Shown in pieces: positions 7,390 through 15,306 of a stretch of DNA of 64,000 nucleotides (within the stretch, counting starts at the first letter, position 1; every line of letters begins with the position of its first letter). The translations under genes were made by a program, and so were the position numbers. Source of the stretch: Roseibium sp. TrichSKD4 (GTDB lineage: Bacteria > Pseudomonadota > Alphaproteobacteria > Rhizobiales > Stappiaceae); the NCBI RefSeq assembly GCF_000148725.1, contig NZ_GL476320.1, forward strand, positions 124,001-188,000, given 5' to 3'. Below the pieces are notes generated by a model, which was given only the letters and a program-made list of their open reading frames with translations, made no database searches and was not told the origin of the DNA.

Positions 7390-7909
7390 GGCTCGCAATT
7401 TACCTATTTGCGCAATTTGTTTGGCTCTGGTGAAAAACATAAAAAATCCGCTTGATCTGAAAAGCGTTTGGCCGCATACGACGCGTGCCCAAATTCGCAC
7501 GTGCCCGTGGTCGTTCATGAGGTTCATCAGAAACCTCTTAAGGGGCCGCTGCCAAGAAACACCGCCAAGGGGCGGGGCAGCAAAGTCCGGACGGCTTAAA
7601 GCAACGACGTAAGAGGGCCCTTTTGGTCTCTGCCGGGGTTTCCAACCTCCGGGGTAACAGAAGAGGCACTTGTTACATCCTTGCCCGACGTGCGGTTCGG
7701 TTTCCCGATCCAATCAACGGCATTCCCGACGCGGGAAAGCTTTGTGTTTGTCAAAACGCATCGCCCAACCGTCGCTGAGTTTCGAAAGTTGTCTTCCGGC
7801 TCCAAACCGGGGGAGGGCTCGCGTTTCTTCAGCACCCTGCGACGTGAAACTGCAGCGCGCCCGATTTGAGAGAAGCGGCTGCAGCTGAAAATTGGAAGGG
7901 GACATCCCC
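7390..7909 (+). promoter_or_regulatory. Long structured leader of ornithine decarboxylase, probable speF-type leader RNA
   Basis: About 520 bases without a credible gene precede ornithine decarboxylase. The core at 7633-7740 folds locally three times: CCGG-GG/CC-T-CCGG (7633-7652), GTAACA/TGTTAC (7654-7659 with 7671-7676), and TTTCCCG/CGGGAAA (7701-7707 with 7732-7738). A conserved leader RNA (the Rfam speF motif) is known upstream of ornithine decarboxylase genes in alphaproteobacteria, and this location is right for it. I could not align it to the family model, so the assignment rests on position plus structure. The promoter probably lies near 7400-7560. Confidence 0.5.
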
Positions 7910-9040
7910 ATGAGCGAACGTATCCGCGAATTTCTCCGTCGACGTGACGAAGACGGCCCGTGCGTTGTCGTTGATCTCGACATTGTGCGCGACAACTACC
8001 ACGCCTTTGCCCGCTCCCTGCCGGACACATCCGTCTACTACGCGGTGAAAGCCAATCCGGCGCCGGAAATCCTGAGCCTTCTGGAAAGCCTCGGCTCCTG
8101 CTTCGATTGCGCGTCCGTGGGCGAAATCGAAATGGTGCTTGCAACCGGCGCATCAGCTGACCGGATTTCCTACGGAAACACGATCAAGAAGGAAAAGGAC
8201 ATTGCCAAAGCCTATGCGTATGGGGTCCGCCTCTTTGCCGTGGACTGTGTCGAGGAAGTCGACAAGATTGCCCGTTCTGCGCCGGGAAGCCGCGTCTTCT
8301 GCCGCGTCCTGTGCGACGGCATCGGTGCTGAATGGCCGCTCTCTCGCAAATTCGGATGCGATGCAGACATGGCCCCGGACGTGCTCGAATACGCCCACCG
8401 GCTCGGCCTCCAGGCATACGGTGTCTCCTTCCATGTCGGCTCCCAACAAGCCAACCTCGAAGCGTGGGATCTCGCTCTCGCCATGGCAGCCGGGGTCTTC
8501 AAGGAAATGGCGCTTCGCGGGATCGATCTGAAAATGGTCAACATGGGTGGGGGCTTCCCAACCCGTTACCTGAAAGACGTTCCCGGCGTGCCTACCTATG
8601 GTACTGCGATCTTTGAAGCGCTGTGCAAGCATTTTGGCAACCGTCTGCCGTCCACCATCATTGAGCCGGGCCGCGGCATGGTGGGCAATGCGGGCATGAT
8701 TGAGGCTGAAGTTGTTCTGATTTCCAGAAAGTCTGCAGATGACGAAATCCGTTGGGTTTACCTCGACATTGGCAAGTTCAGTGGTCTTGCTGAAACCATG
8801 GACGAAGCCATCCGCTACCCGATCCGCACGCCCAAGGACGGTGATCGGACTGCGCCGTGCGTTTTGGCGGGGCCGACCTGTGACAGTGTCGATGTGATGT
8901 ATGAAAAAACGCCGTATGAGTTGCCGGTCAGCTTGTCCATTGGTGACAAGATCCTGATTGAGGCCTGCGGAGCTTACACAACGACCTATTCAACGGTCAG
9001 CTTCAACGGCTTTGCGCCCTTGGCTTCTCACGTTATCTGA
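7910..9040 (+). CDS. speF: Ornithine decarboxylase (alanine racemase fold)
   Basis: Converts ornithine to putrescine with PLP in the cytosol. 376 aa, the usual length for the alphaproteobacterial fold-III lysine/ornithine decarboxylases. PLP Lys47 lies in YYAVKANPAPE. Also visible are FDCASVGEIE, the SFHVGSQ His, the glycine loop NMGGGFP, EPGRGMVG, and the second active-site segment TCDSVDVMYEK near residue 324. The ATG at 7910 follows GGAAGGGG at 8 bases; a TTG at 7892 overlaps that Shine-Dalgarno and is rejected. It is followed by homospermidine synthase, which consumes putrescine, though a hairpin between them suggests separate or partly uncoupled transcription. The symbol follows alphaproteobacterial usage and the leader RNA name. 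Confidence 0.93.
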   Translation: MSERIREFLRRRDEDGPCVVVDLDIVRDNYHAFARSLPDTSVYYAVKANPAPEILSLLESLGSCFDCASVGEIEMVLATGASADRISYGNTIKKEKDIAKAYAYGVRLFAVDCVEEVDKIARSAPGSRVFCRVLCDGIGAEWPLSRKFGCDADMAPDVLEYAHRLGLQAYGVSFHVGSQQANLEAWDLALAMAAGVFKEMALRGIDLKMVNMGGGFPTRYLKDVPGVPTYGTAIFEALCKHFGNRLPSTIIEPGRGMVGNAGMIEAEVVLISRKSADDEIRWVYLDIGKFSGLAETMDEAIRYPIRTPKDGDRTAPCVLAGPTCDSVDVMYEKTPYELPVSLSIGDKILIEACGAYTTTYSTVSFNGFAPLASHVI

Positions 9041-9096
9041 TGACATTAGGCGGATAGGCGCGCCGGAATTTACCCGTCAAATATCAATAAATTTGC

Positions 9097-9119
9097 AAAA
9101 GCGCATTAGGTGCGCTTTT
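9097..9119 (+). terminator. Terminator after ornithine decarboxylase
   Basis: Perfect 9-bp stem AAAAGCGCA (9097-9105) / TGCGCTTTT (9111-9119) with a 5-base loop, ending in Ts. It separates ornithine decarboxylase from homospermidine synthase. Confidence 0.75.
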
Positions 9120-9183
9120 CTTGCGTTGCTGTGTGAATCGATTGCACAGCCTGATTGGATGCAGCAGGAACGGGACCCAATTC

Positions 9184-11160
9184 ATGATCGACGACAATAA
9201 CGAAACAGGCCCTAAGTCACCTCGCACACGGAGAACCGCTGGTACGGCAACGAGAAGAACGCGCAGTACCGCGTCAAAACCGGCTGCAGAAAAATCGACG
9301 CCAGCAAGCCCTGAAACGACGAAGGCACCAACGCGTACACGGCGCACGGCATCGACAAAACCAGCTGCAAGCGCATCTTCTGCAAGCAAGACAGCTACGC
9401 CAGCCACATCTGCATCTGATGTGGAAACACCGTCGAAGGCACCAGCAAAAACCACACGCACACGCGGTTCGGCCACGACCGTTCAAAAGCCAGCGACTCA
9501 GAGAACAACTCGACAGGCAGCGAGCCAGTCAGCGTCCAAATCTCCACGTCGGACAACCAGCAAGCCTGCCAGCAAAGCAGCTTCGTCTGCGGAAAATAAA
9601 TCGACAGCCAAGACTGGAGCGGCGAAGACAACTACGGCGAGGGCCACGCCCGCCAAAGCGCCAGCCGCCAAGGCAAAGCCTGCTGCCGGAACCACACGAA
9701 CACGCAAGCCCGCAGCCAAGACAGCGCCTTTGGCCAGAACCCGTCAGGCGAAGAAGGCTGCACCAGTTGAAAAAGCCTGGCCGAAGCACGGCACAATAAC
9801 TGGCCCGCTGGTCATGATCGGATTAGGATCCATCGGTAAGGGAACCCTACCACTCATTGAGCGTCACTTCGATTTTGATGCATCGCGTTTCACGGTTATT
9901 GATCCGGTTGATACCGATGCCAAGCTGGTCACCGACAAGGGCTATCGCTTTGAGAAGGTCGGACTGACCCCGCTTTTGACAGAAGGCGAGGGGCAGGGAT
10001 TTGTCGTGAATCTGTCGGTCGACACATCGTCGCTTGATCTGATGAAACTCTGCCGCAAGCTCGGTGTTCTTTACATCGATACGGTCGTGGAGCCGTGGCT
10101 CGGCTTTTATTTCAATGAAAACGCGTCTGCTGCAGAGCGCACCAACTATGCGCTGCGCGAAACTGTTCGCAAGGAGCGAAAAAGGAAACCCGGCGGCACA
10201 ACAGCTGTATCCTGCTGCGGCGCCAATCCGGGCATGGTGTCATGGTTCGTCAAACAGGCACTTGTTGATGTCGCTGCCGAATGCGGTTTGGAATTTGATG
10301 TTCCGGAGTCCCGCAAGGGCTGGGCGAAGCTGATGAAAAAGGCTGGTGTGAAGGGAATTCACATTGCCGAGCGGGACACGCAGCGTTCCAAAGAGCCAAA
10401 ACCGATGGACGCCTTTTGGAACACTTGGTCCGTCGAAGGCTTTCTGTCTGAAGGGTTTCAACCGGCAGAACTTGGTTGGGGCACACACGAAAAGTGGAAG
10501 CCGAAAAACGCCAAGAGCCACAAGAAGGGCTGTGACGCTGCGATTTATCTGGAGCAACCGGGCGCAAGTACGCGCGTGCGGACGTGGTGCCCAACCCCCG
10601 GCGCTCAATACGGTTTTCTGGTCACCCACAACGAAGCCATCTCAATTGCCGATTACTTCACGGTCAAGGACGGCAAGAAGGTCAAGTATCGCCCCACTTG
10701 TCACTACGCTTATCACCCGGCAAATGTTGCGGTTCTGTCCTTGCACGAAACCTTTGGGTCAGCTGGCAAGATACAGCAAAAACTGCATGTTCTGGATGAA
10801 AGCGAAATTCAGGATGGCGCAGATGAACTGGGCGTTCTGCTCTATGGTCACGACAAGAATGCCTATTGGTATGGCTCCCAGCTGACGATTGAGGAAACCC
10901 GAGAATTGGCCCCGTTCCAGAACGCAACAGGACTGCAGGTCACATCTGCGGTGATCGCTGGCATGGTCTGGGCACTTGAAAACCCGGAAGCTGGTATCGT
11001 GGAAACCGACGATATGGACTTCAAGCGTTGCCTTGAAATCCAAAAGCCATATCTTAGTCCGGTGAAAGGCTACTTCACCAACTGGACCCCGCTGGATGAT
11101 CGTCCGGGCTTCTTCAAGGAAGACCTCGACACCTCTGATACCAAACGTCAGATGAAGTGA
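9184..11160 (+). CDS. hss: Homospermidine synthase with histone-H1-like N-terminal extension
   Basis: NAD-dependent synthesis of homospermidine from putrescine. The catalytic part starts near residue 199 (GPLVMIGLGSIGKGTLPLIE, a Rossmann glycine motif) and carries the family hallmarks NLSVDTSSLDLM, YIDTVVEPW, AVSCCGANPGMVSW, HIAERDTQ, NTWSVEGFLSEG, TPGAQYGFLVTHNEA and ELGVLLYGHDKNAYW. The first ~198 residues are low complexity, rich in Lys, Ala, Thr, Pro and Arg with repeated TRRTA/KPA units, like H1-type or AlgP-type tails. That is not part of known homospermidine synthases (about 480 aa). Compared with the family as I recall it, a loop after DKGYRF is about nine residues shorter. The ATG at 9184 follows GGGA at 7 bases. 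An IS begins just after the stop. Confidence 0.92.
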   Translation: MIDDNNETGPKSPRTRRTAGTATRRTRSTASKPAAEKSTPASPETTKAPTRTRRTASTKPAASASSASKTATPATSASDVETPSKAPAKTTRTRGSATTVQKPATQRTTRQAASQSASKSPRRTTSKPASKAASSAENKSTAKTGAAKTTTARATPAKAPAAKAKPAAGTTRTRKPAAKTAPLARTRQAKKAAPVEKAWPKHGTITGPLVMIGLGSIGKGTLPLIERHFDFDASRFTVIDPVDTDAKLVTDKGYRFEKVGLTPLLTEGEGQGFVVNLSVDTSSLDLMKLCRKLGVLYIDTVVEPWLGFYFNENASAAERTNYALRETVRKERKRKPGGTTAVSCCGANPGMVSWFVKQALVDVAAECGLEFDVPESRKGWAKLMKKAGVKGIHIAERDTQRSKEPKPMDAFWNTWSVEGFLSEGFQPAELGWGTHEKWKPKNAKSHKKGCDAAIYLEQPGASTRVRTWCPTPGAQYGFLVTHNEAISIADYFTVKDGKKVKYRPTCHYAYHPANVAVLSLHETFGSAGKIQQKLHVLDESEIQDGADELGVLLYGHDKNAYWYGSQLTIEETRELAPFQNATGLQVTSAVIAGMVWALENPEAGIVETDDMDFKRCLEIQKPYLSPVKGYFTNWTPLDDRPGFFKEDLDTSDTKRQMK

Positions 11161-11202
11161 CTCATATTTGGGCTTCCGGTTTTGTTGCGAATATGATTCC
11201 AG

Positions 11203-11227
11203 ATGGCAAACGATGGGAGTTTGCCAT
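11203..11227 (+). promoter_or_regulatory. Hairpin that buries the transposase start codon
   Basis: Perfect 9-bp stem ATGGCAAAC (11203-11211) / GTTTGCCAT (11219-11227). The right arm includes the first two bases of the ATG at 11226 and the region where a ribosome would bind. Transcripts entering from the upstream gene would expose the full hairpin and be poorly translated, a device known from other insertion sequences. Confidence 0.6.
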
Positions 11228-12286
11228 GGGAGCCGCGATACCGCTTCGAGATGACTTTGACGGTTGTACCCTTCGCCGGTTGGCGAGGGTGTGCCGGGAC
11301 GCCAAACAGACCCGTCGCCTTTTGTCATTGGCGGTGATCTATGATGGGGGGAGCCGTTCGGACGCAGCTCATATTGGCGGAGTGACGCTCCAAATCATTC
11401 GCGATTGGGTGCTGCGTTTCAATGCTTCTGGTCCCAATGGTCTGAAGGATACGCCCAAGTCAGGTCGCCCCTCAAAACTTGACGAGCAGCAGCGTCGTGC
11501 GTTGATCGAGATTGTCGAACGAGGCCCGTATCCATCGGTGGATGCAGTGGTACGTTGGCGCTTGAAGGATCTCGCTGCGTGGATCCTGTCTGAATTTGGC
11601 ATTGTCGTTGACGAGCGTACCGTATCGCGGGAGCTGAAGAATGCGGGTTATCGGCGTCTGACGGCCCGGCCGCAGCATCCGGCGCAAAACGAGTTTGCCG
11701 TCGAGGATTTTAAAAAAGCTTCCCAGCCGAACTGGCGGAAATCGGCAATCAGCTTGAAAGCGGCACCCCGATAGAGGTTTGGTTTCAGGACGAGGCGCGT
11801 GTGGGTCAAAAGACCAAGATCACAAGGCGATGGGCAAAACGCGGGACAAGGCCGCGGGCCCCCAAGGATCAGCGGACAAAGTCAGCATGGATATTTGGGG
11901 CCATCTGCCCGGAACGGGGTGTCGGTGCTGCGCTCGTCCTTCCCAAGTGCAACATCATGGCCATGCAAATGCATCTTCAGGAAATCTCGTCGCAAGTCGC
12001 TCCGGGAGCCCACGCCGTTGTCATCCTTGACCAGGCTGGCTGGCACACATCTGGCAAACTCGACATTCCCAACAACATTACCCTTCTCCCATTGCCACCG
12101 AGGTCTCCCGAATTGAACCCGGTCGAGAACCTATGGCAGTTCATCAGGGATAACTGGCTGTCAAACCGGGTCTTCAAATCCTACGAACAAATCATCGATA
12201 TCTGTTGCCGCGCATGGAACAGGTTAATTGAACAACCATGGACCATCATGTCCATCGGAATGCGAGATTGGGCCCATCGGTTCTGA
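11226..12286 (+). CDS. IS630-family transposase, two frames joined by -1 frameshift
   Basis: DDE transposase. Frame one (11226-11774) gives the helix-turn-helix region: MGAAIPLRDDFDGCTLRRLA, IGGVTLQIIRDWVLRFN, SGRPSKLDEQQR, VDERTVSRELKNAGYRRL and ARPQHPAQNEF. The catalytic half continues in the -1 frame: WFQDEARVGQKTKITRRWAK, VILDQAGWHTSGKL and SPELNPVENLWQF, containing the expected D, D and E. The switch fits the run TTTTAAAAAAGC (11708-11719): reading K-K then slipping one base back gives S-F-P-A-E-L-A-E-I, which restores the family sequence. Programmed frameshifting at an A-run is common in this family, so the gene may be active. A decayed copy is the alternative. The ATG at 11226 lies inside a hairpin. 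Confidence 0.85.
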
Positions 12287-12354
12287 ATTTTGACGGTTGG
12301 TATGACCCGTGGCAGTTCAAGAACATTCTTGTGCGGTAGCCGTCATCAGCCCGA

Positions 12355-13260
12355 TCAAATCGATCCAGGTTTGGGTGGATGGGCTCTAACCGGCCAAACC
12401 TCCAATACACCGGCGGCTATGACGAGAGCGCCGCCGGTCAACTCCAGTGGGCTAAGCATTTCGCCCGCCAAAAGCGCTGCAGAGACTGCGCCGATTAGGA
12501 TTTCAATCATCAAAAGAATGCCGACCCGCGCTGGGTCAAGTCTCGGGGCCGCCCACATGAGGCCGACCATCGTAAGGCCCCACCAAAAGGCCCCGCCAGC
12601 AAGGGCCCACCCCATCGCCGCGACTGGCGAAACAAGCCTTTCCCAGTCTGGAACCGGCGCAAGCAGCGGAGCAAGAACAGCCGCTCCAAGGGTTGCCCCC
12701 ATGGCAAAGACAAAACTTGCCGGTAAAGGTTGAAGTTTTGGCTGAACGCGCAGACCGACTGAAGCAATCGCCCACAAGCCTCCAGACACAAGCGATAGCC
12801 ACTCGCCAAGGTTCTTCGGCAAGGGCAGGGTGCCATCTGCACCCAACATGATCCCGAGGCCAAAAAGGCCCGCAGCAATGGCCACGTAACGCAGTGGCGG
12901 TGTCAGCCAGCCCAGAACAAAGCGCCCGATCAGTGTACTCCAAACCGGTGTCAGGAAGAACATCAGGATGACAAGCGCCACCTGTCCGTAAGCAAAGGCA
13001 ATCGAATAAAGCACGAATGCAAAGCCGCCGAGCGCAATGAAAAATAAGGTTGAGAGCGATGCGGACTTCAAGTCGTGCCAACGGCCAAGCGCCAAGGGTA
13101 AAAGAACCAGGCTGGCGGAGGCGACAATGCCTAAAGATCCCCATGCTCCGTCAAGTCCTGCGTCCTGCAGCTCCCGAACAGGGAGCCAATAAAAGCCCCA
13201 AGTGCAGCCGGTTGCGACAACGATCAAGGTTGCCAGACGTGTTGTGATGTGCGGAGACAT
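12355..13260 (-). CDS. EamA/DMT-superfamily permease
   Basis: Inner-membrane carrier of 301 aa with ten predicted hydrophobic segments in two EamA repeats (about residues 10-140 and 150-290), e.g. LIVVATGCTWGFYWLPVREL at the start, FVLYSIAFAYGQVALVILMF in repeat one and IEILIGAVSAALLAGEMLSP in repeat two. DMT carriers move small metabolites, often amino acids or drugs; no substrate can be assigned. It is transcribed toward the IS and stands alone: the next gene upstream, the cyclase, ends 80 bases before its start on the same strand, so read-through is possible. Confidence 0.88.
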   Translation of the reverse strand: MSPHITTRLATLIVVATGCTWGFYWLPVRELQDAGLDGAWGSLGIVASASLVLLPLALGRWHDLKSASLSTLFFIALGGFAFVLYSIAFAYGQVALVILMFFLTPVWSTLIGRFVLGWLTPPLRYVAIAAGLFGLGIMLGADGTLPLPKNLGEWLSLVSGGLWAIASVGLRVQPKLQPLPASFVFAMGATLGAAVLAPLLAPVPDWERLVSPVAAMGWALAGGAFWWGLTMVGLMWAAPRLDPARVGILLMIEILIGAVSAALLAGEMLSPLELTGGALVIAAGVLEVWPVRAHPPKPGSI

Positions 13261-13340
13261 GAAAAGCCTGAAGGGGCCCTCCTTTTTTCGAAGGGCGCCC
13301 GTTTGCGGGAAAAGGTAAATTCAGAGGCCGGAAACTGGCA

Positions 13341-15203
13341 TCAAACAGAGACCCTGACAACCTCAACCGGCTCAAGTTTGCCTTTGACTGTCCGGTTGCC
13401 GATGCTCTCTACAGAAATGTCTGGCATGTCCAATTTTCCGATAACTTCGCGAGACGCGAGGATGACGACATCGGCACTGGGGTCAACATCTCGCCCCATG
13501 CTTTCCAAACGGGAGGCGATGTTCACGGTATCTCCGATAACGGTGTAATTCACCCGCCCCGGGGCACCGATGTCTCCAACAACCAGCGGGCCCACATGCA
13601 GGCCGATGCGAATGCGCACCGGTGGCAAGCCTTTGTCTTCTCGGGCCTTGTTATCTGCGCGGATGGCCAGCGTAATTGCGTTGGCCGCAGCCAATGCGTG
13701 CTTCTCCGGGTGTTCTGACTGTTCGGGAGCTCCCCAAAAGGCCATCACGCTGTCGCCGATATATTTGTCAATCGTTCCGCCATGCCGCTCAATGGCTCCA
13801 CCGACAATGGTCAGATGCTGATTGATGAACTCCGCCGTTTCAACGGCACTCATCTTTTCCGAGATCGACGTGAAACCTGCAATATCCGTAAAGAGGACAG
13901 CGAGTTGCCTCTCTGCAGGAGCAGAAACATCGCTTCCCTCTGATAGTATTCGGCGGACAAGGGATCGCGGGACATAGCGCACAAAGGCGTTCAGGACACC
14001 AACCATGGAATTGAAGCCAGACGCCAGATCATTGAGTTCGCGAATGTTGCTGGCAGGAAGCGTTTGAACCGCTTCGAGTTCTAAGGCTGCGACGTGCCTT
14101 GCACCGGAGGCAGCCCGGCGAACAGGGCGGGCAATCCACCGCGCGAGAAGGATTGCACAGACAAGAGCCACGAGTAGGATCGCCACCGCCAAATAAGATG
14201 ACCGAAGCATTTGCTCATATGGCTGAACAAGTACAGCGGCATCAAAATGCGCTCCGATTGGAATAGTGGAGAATTCACCTTCAAGTGGATGCCGTATAAC
14301 GAGAAAACGCTCTTGCCCGCTGGCATCGGTGCCAAAATAGAGCTCGAAATTCTCTTCAAGTCCGAGCTCTTCTGCAGGAAGCTTCTCAAGCGATTTGTAA
14401 TTCGCCAAAAAAGGATCGGAGACGTCGTTTATGCTCGGAAACAAGCGTTTTGAAGACAGATTGGGGAGTGCATCTTTCATATTCGGATGAGCAAGGAGCG
14501 CCTCATCATCGATCATGAAAACGGTGAGATATTCATCGGACATCTCATCCGCTATCTCTGAAACCCGCCGTAGTGAAACCGTCGATAGCACGAGGCCAAT
14601 TGTTTTATCGCCTTCCAGGATCGGCACTGCGTGGACAAAGTAACTCTGTCCCTTACTGGCAAAGAACACCGGTTCCGTCCAAAAAGGATCTTTGGTGCTT
14701 TGTGCGAATTTGAAGGTTTCCAGCAAAAAGGCTGTGTCTTCGACCCGGCCAAAATTTGGGGTCATAACCCCATCACTATCGCCCTGTTCCACGCCGACAG
14801 TTCGCCCATTTTGGTCAATAACCCAGATACTCGATGTTTGGACAGTTCCTGCAAGGGCACCATAGATGAACAAAGCTATATTTTGCTTATCCTCAAGCAG
14901 CACTGTGCCAGCTTCGATTGATGAGGCAATGAAGAGGGCTTGATCCTCCACATCCATGCCGCGCCCGTCAAATTCCAGACTGAGGCCCTGCATTGAGGTC
15001 CAGATAAAATCGCTTCCCAAAGATCGAATGATGTTTTGCGACGAACGAAATTCGATCACAACGATTGTTACTGTTGTGAGCAGGATGAAGACCCCAATGA
15101 CAGTTGCGAGGGTCGGTGTCAGTCTTAATCGAAGTGCCACGAAACAGTCCGCCCCCAAAAACATCCAGCCAAACTGCCGGAGTCGCCGATTATCAATTGT
15201 CAT
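13341..15203 (-). CDS. Membrane-bound class III adenylate cyclase
   Basis: 620 aa. A first membrane segment (about residues 20-45, TLATVIGVFILLTTVTIVVI) is followed by a ~280-residue periplasmic Cache-like sensor region, a second segment (SSYLAVAILLVALVCAILLA), a HAMP linker and the cyclase domain. Catalytic residues are present: the metal Asp in VLFTDIAGFTS, Lys plus the second Asp in TIDKYIGDSVMAFWG, and VIGDTVNIASRLE with the transition-state Asn and Arg. The Lys/Asp pair indicates ATP rather than GTP as substrate. It makes cAMP in response to an extracytoplasmic signal. The start at 15203 gives a compact N-terminus; an ATG 23 codons earlier is less likely. It lies downstream of the SulP gene on the same strand but after a terminator. 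Confidence 0.88.
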   Translation of the reverse strand: MTIDNRRLRQFGWMFLGADCFVALRLRLTPTLATVIGVFILLTTVTIVVIEFRSSQNIIRSLGSDFIWTSMQGLSLEFDGRGMDVEDQALFIASSIEAGTVLLEDKQNIALFIYGALAGTVQTSSIWVIDQNGRTVGVEQGDSDGVMTPNFGRVEDTAFLLETFKFAQSTKDPFWTEPVFFASKGQSYFVHAVPILEGDKTIGLVLSTVSLRRVSEIADEMSDEYLTVFMIDDEALLAHPNMKDALPNLSSKRLFPSINDVSDPFLANYKSLEKLPAEELGLEENFELYFGTDASGQERFLVIRHPLEGEFSTIPIGAHFDAAVLVQPYEQMLRSSYLAVAILLVALVCAILLARWIARPVRRAASGARHVAALELEAVQTLPASNIRELNDLASGFNSMVGVLNAFVRYVPRSLVRRILSEGSDVSAPAERQLAVLFTDIAGFTSISEKMSAVETAEFINQHLTIVGGAIERHGGTIDKYIGDSVMAFWGAPEQSEHPEKHALAAANAITLAIRADNKAREDKGLPPVRIRIGLHVGPLVVGDIGAPGRVNYTVIGDTVNIASRLESMGRDVDPSADVVILASREVIGKLDMPDISVESIGNRTVKGKLEPVEVVRVSV

Positions 15204-15277
15204 TCCCGATAGATTAGCGAAGCGAGAGGGCTCGTGAAAAGCGCTAATATCAGATGACCAATAGGGCCACAAAAAAA

Positions 15278-15296
15278 GGGCGGATCATTTCCGCCC
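15278..15296 (-). terminator. Terminator of the SulP gene
   Basis: Stem GGGCGGA (15278-15284) / TCCGCCC (15290-15296). On the minus strand it is followed by a run of seven Ts (15271-15277). It lies just after the SulP stop. Confidence 0.85.
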
Positions 15297-15306
15297 CGTT
15301 TTCTAA

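Larger units (their letters stand above)
11161..12310 (+). mobile_element. IS630-family insertion sequence (ends approximate)
   Basis: One transposase in two overlapping frames occupies nearly the whole element, the standard IS630 layout of about 1.1 kb. I could not define terminal inverted repeats or the TA target duplication with confidence, so the borders given are the neighbouring gene end on the left and the first bases after the transposase on the right. It sits directly behind the homospermidine synthase stop, without cutting it, and before a DMT-permease gene on the other strand. Confidence 0.8.
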
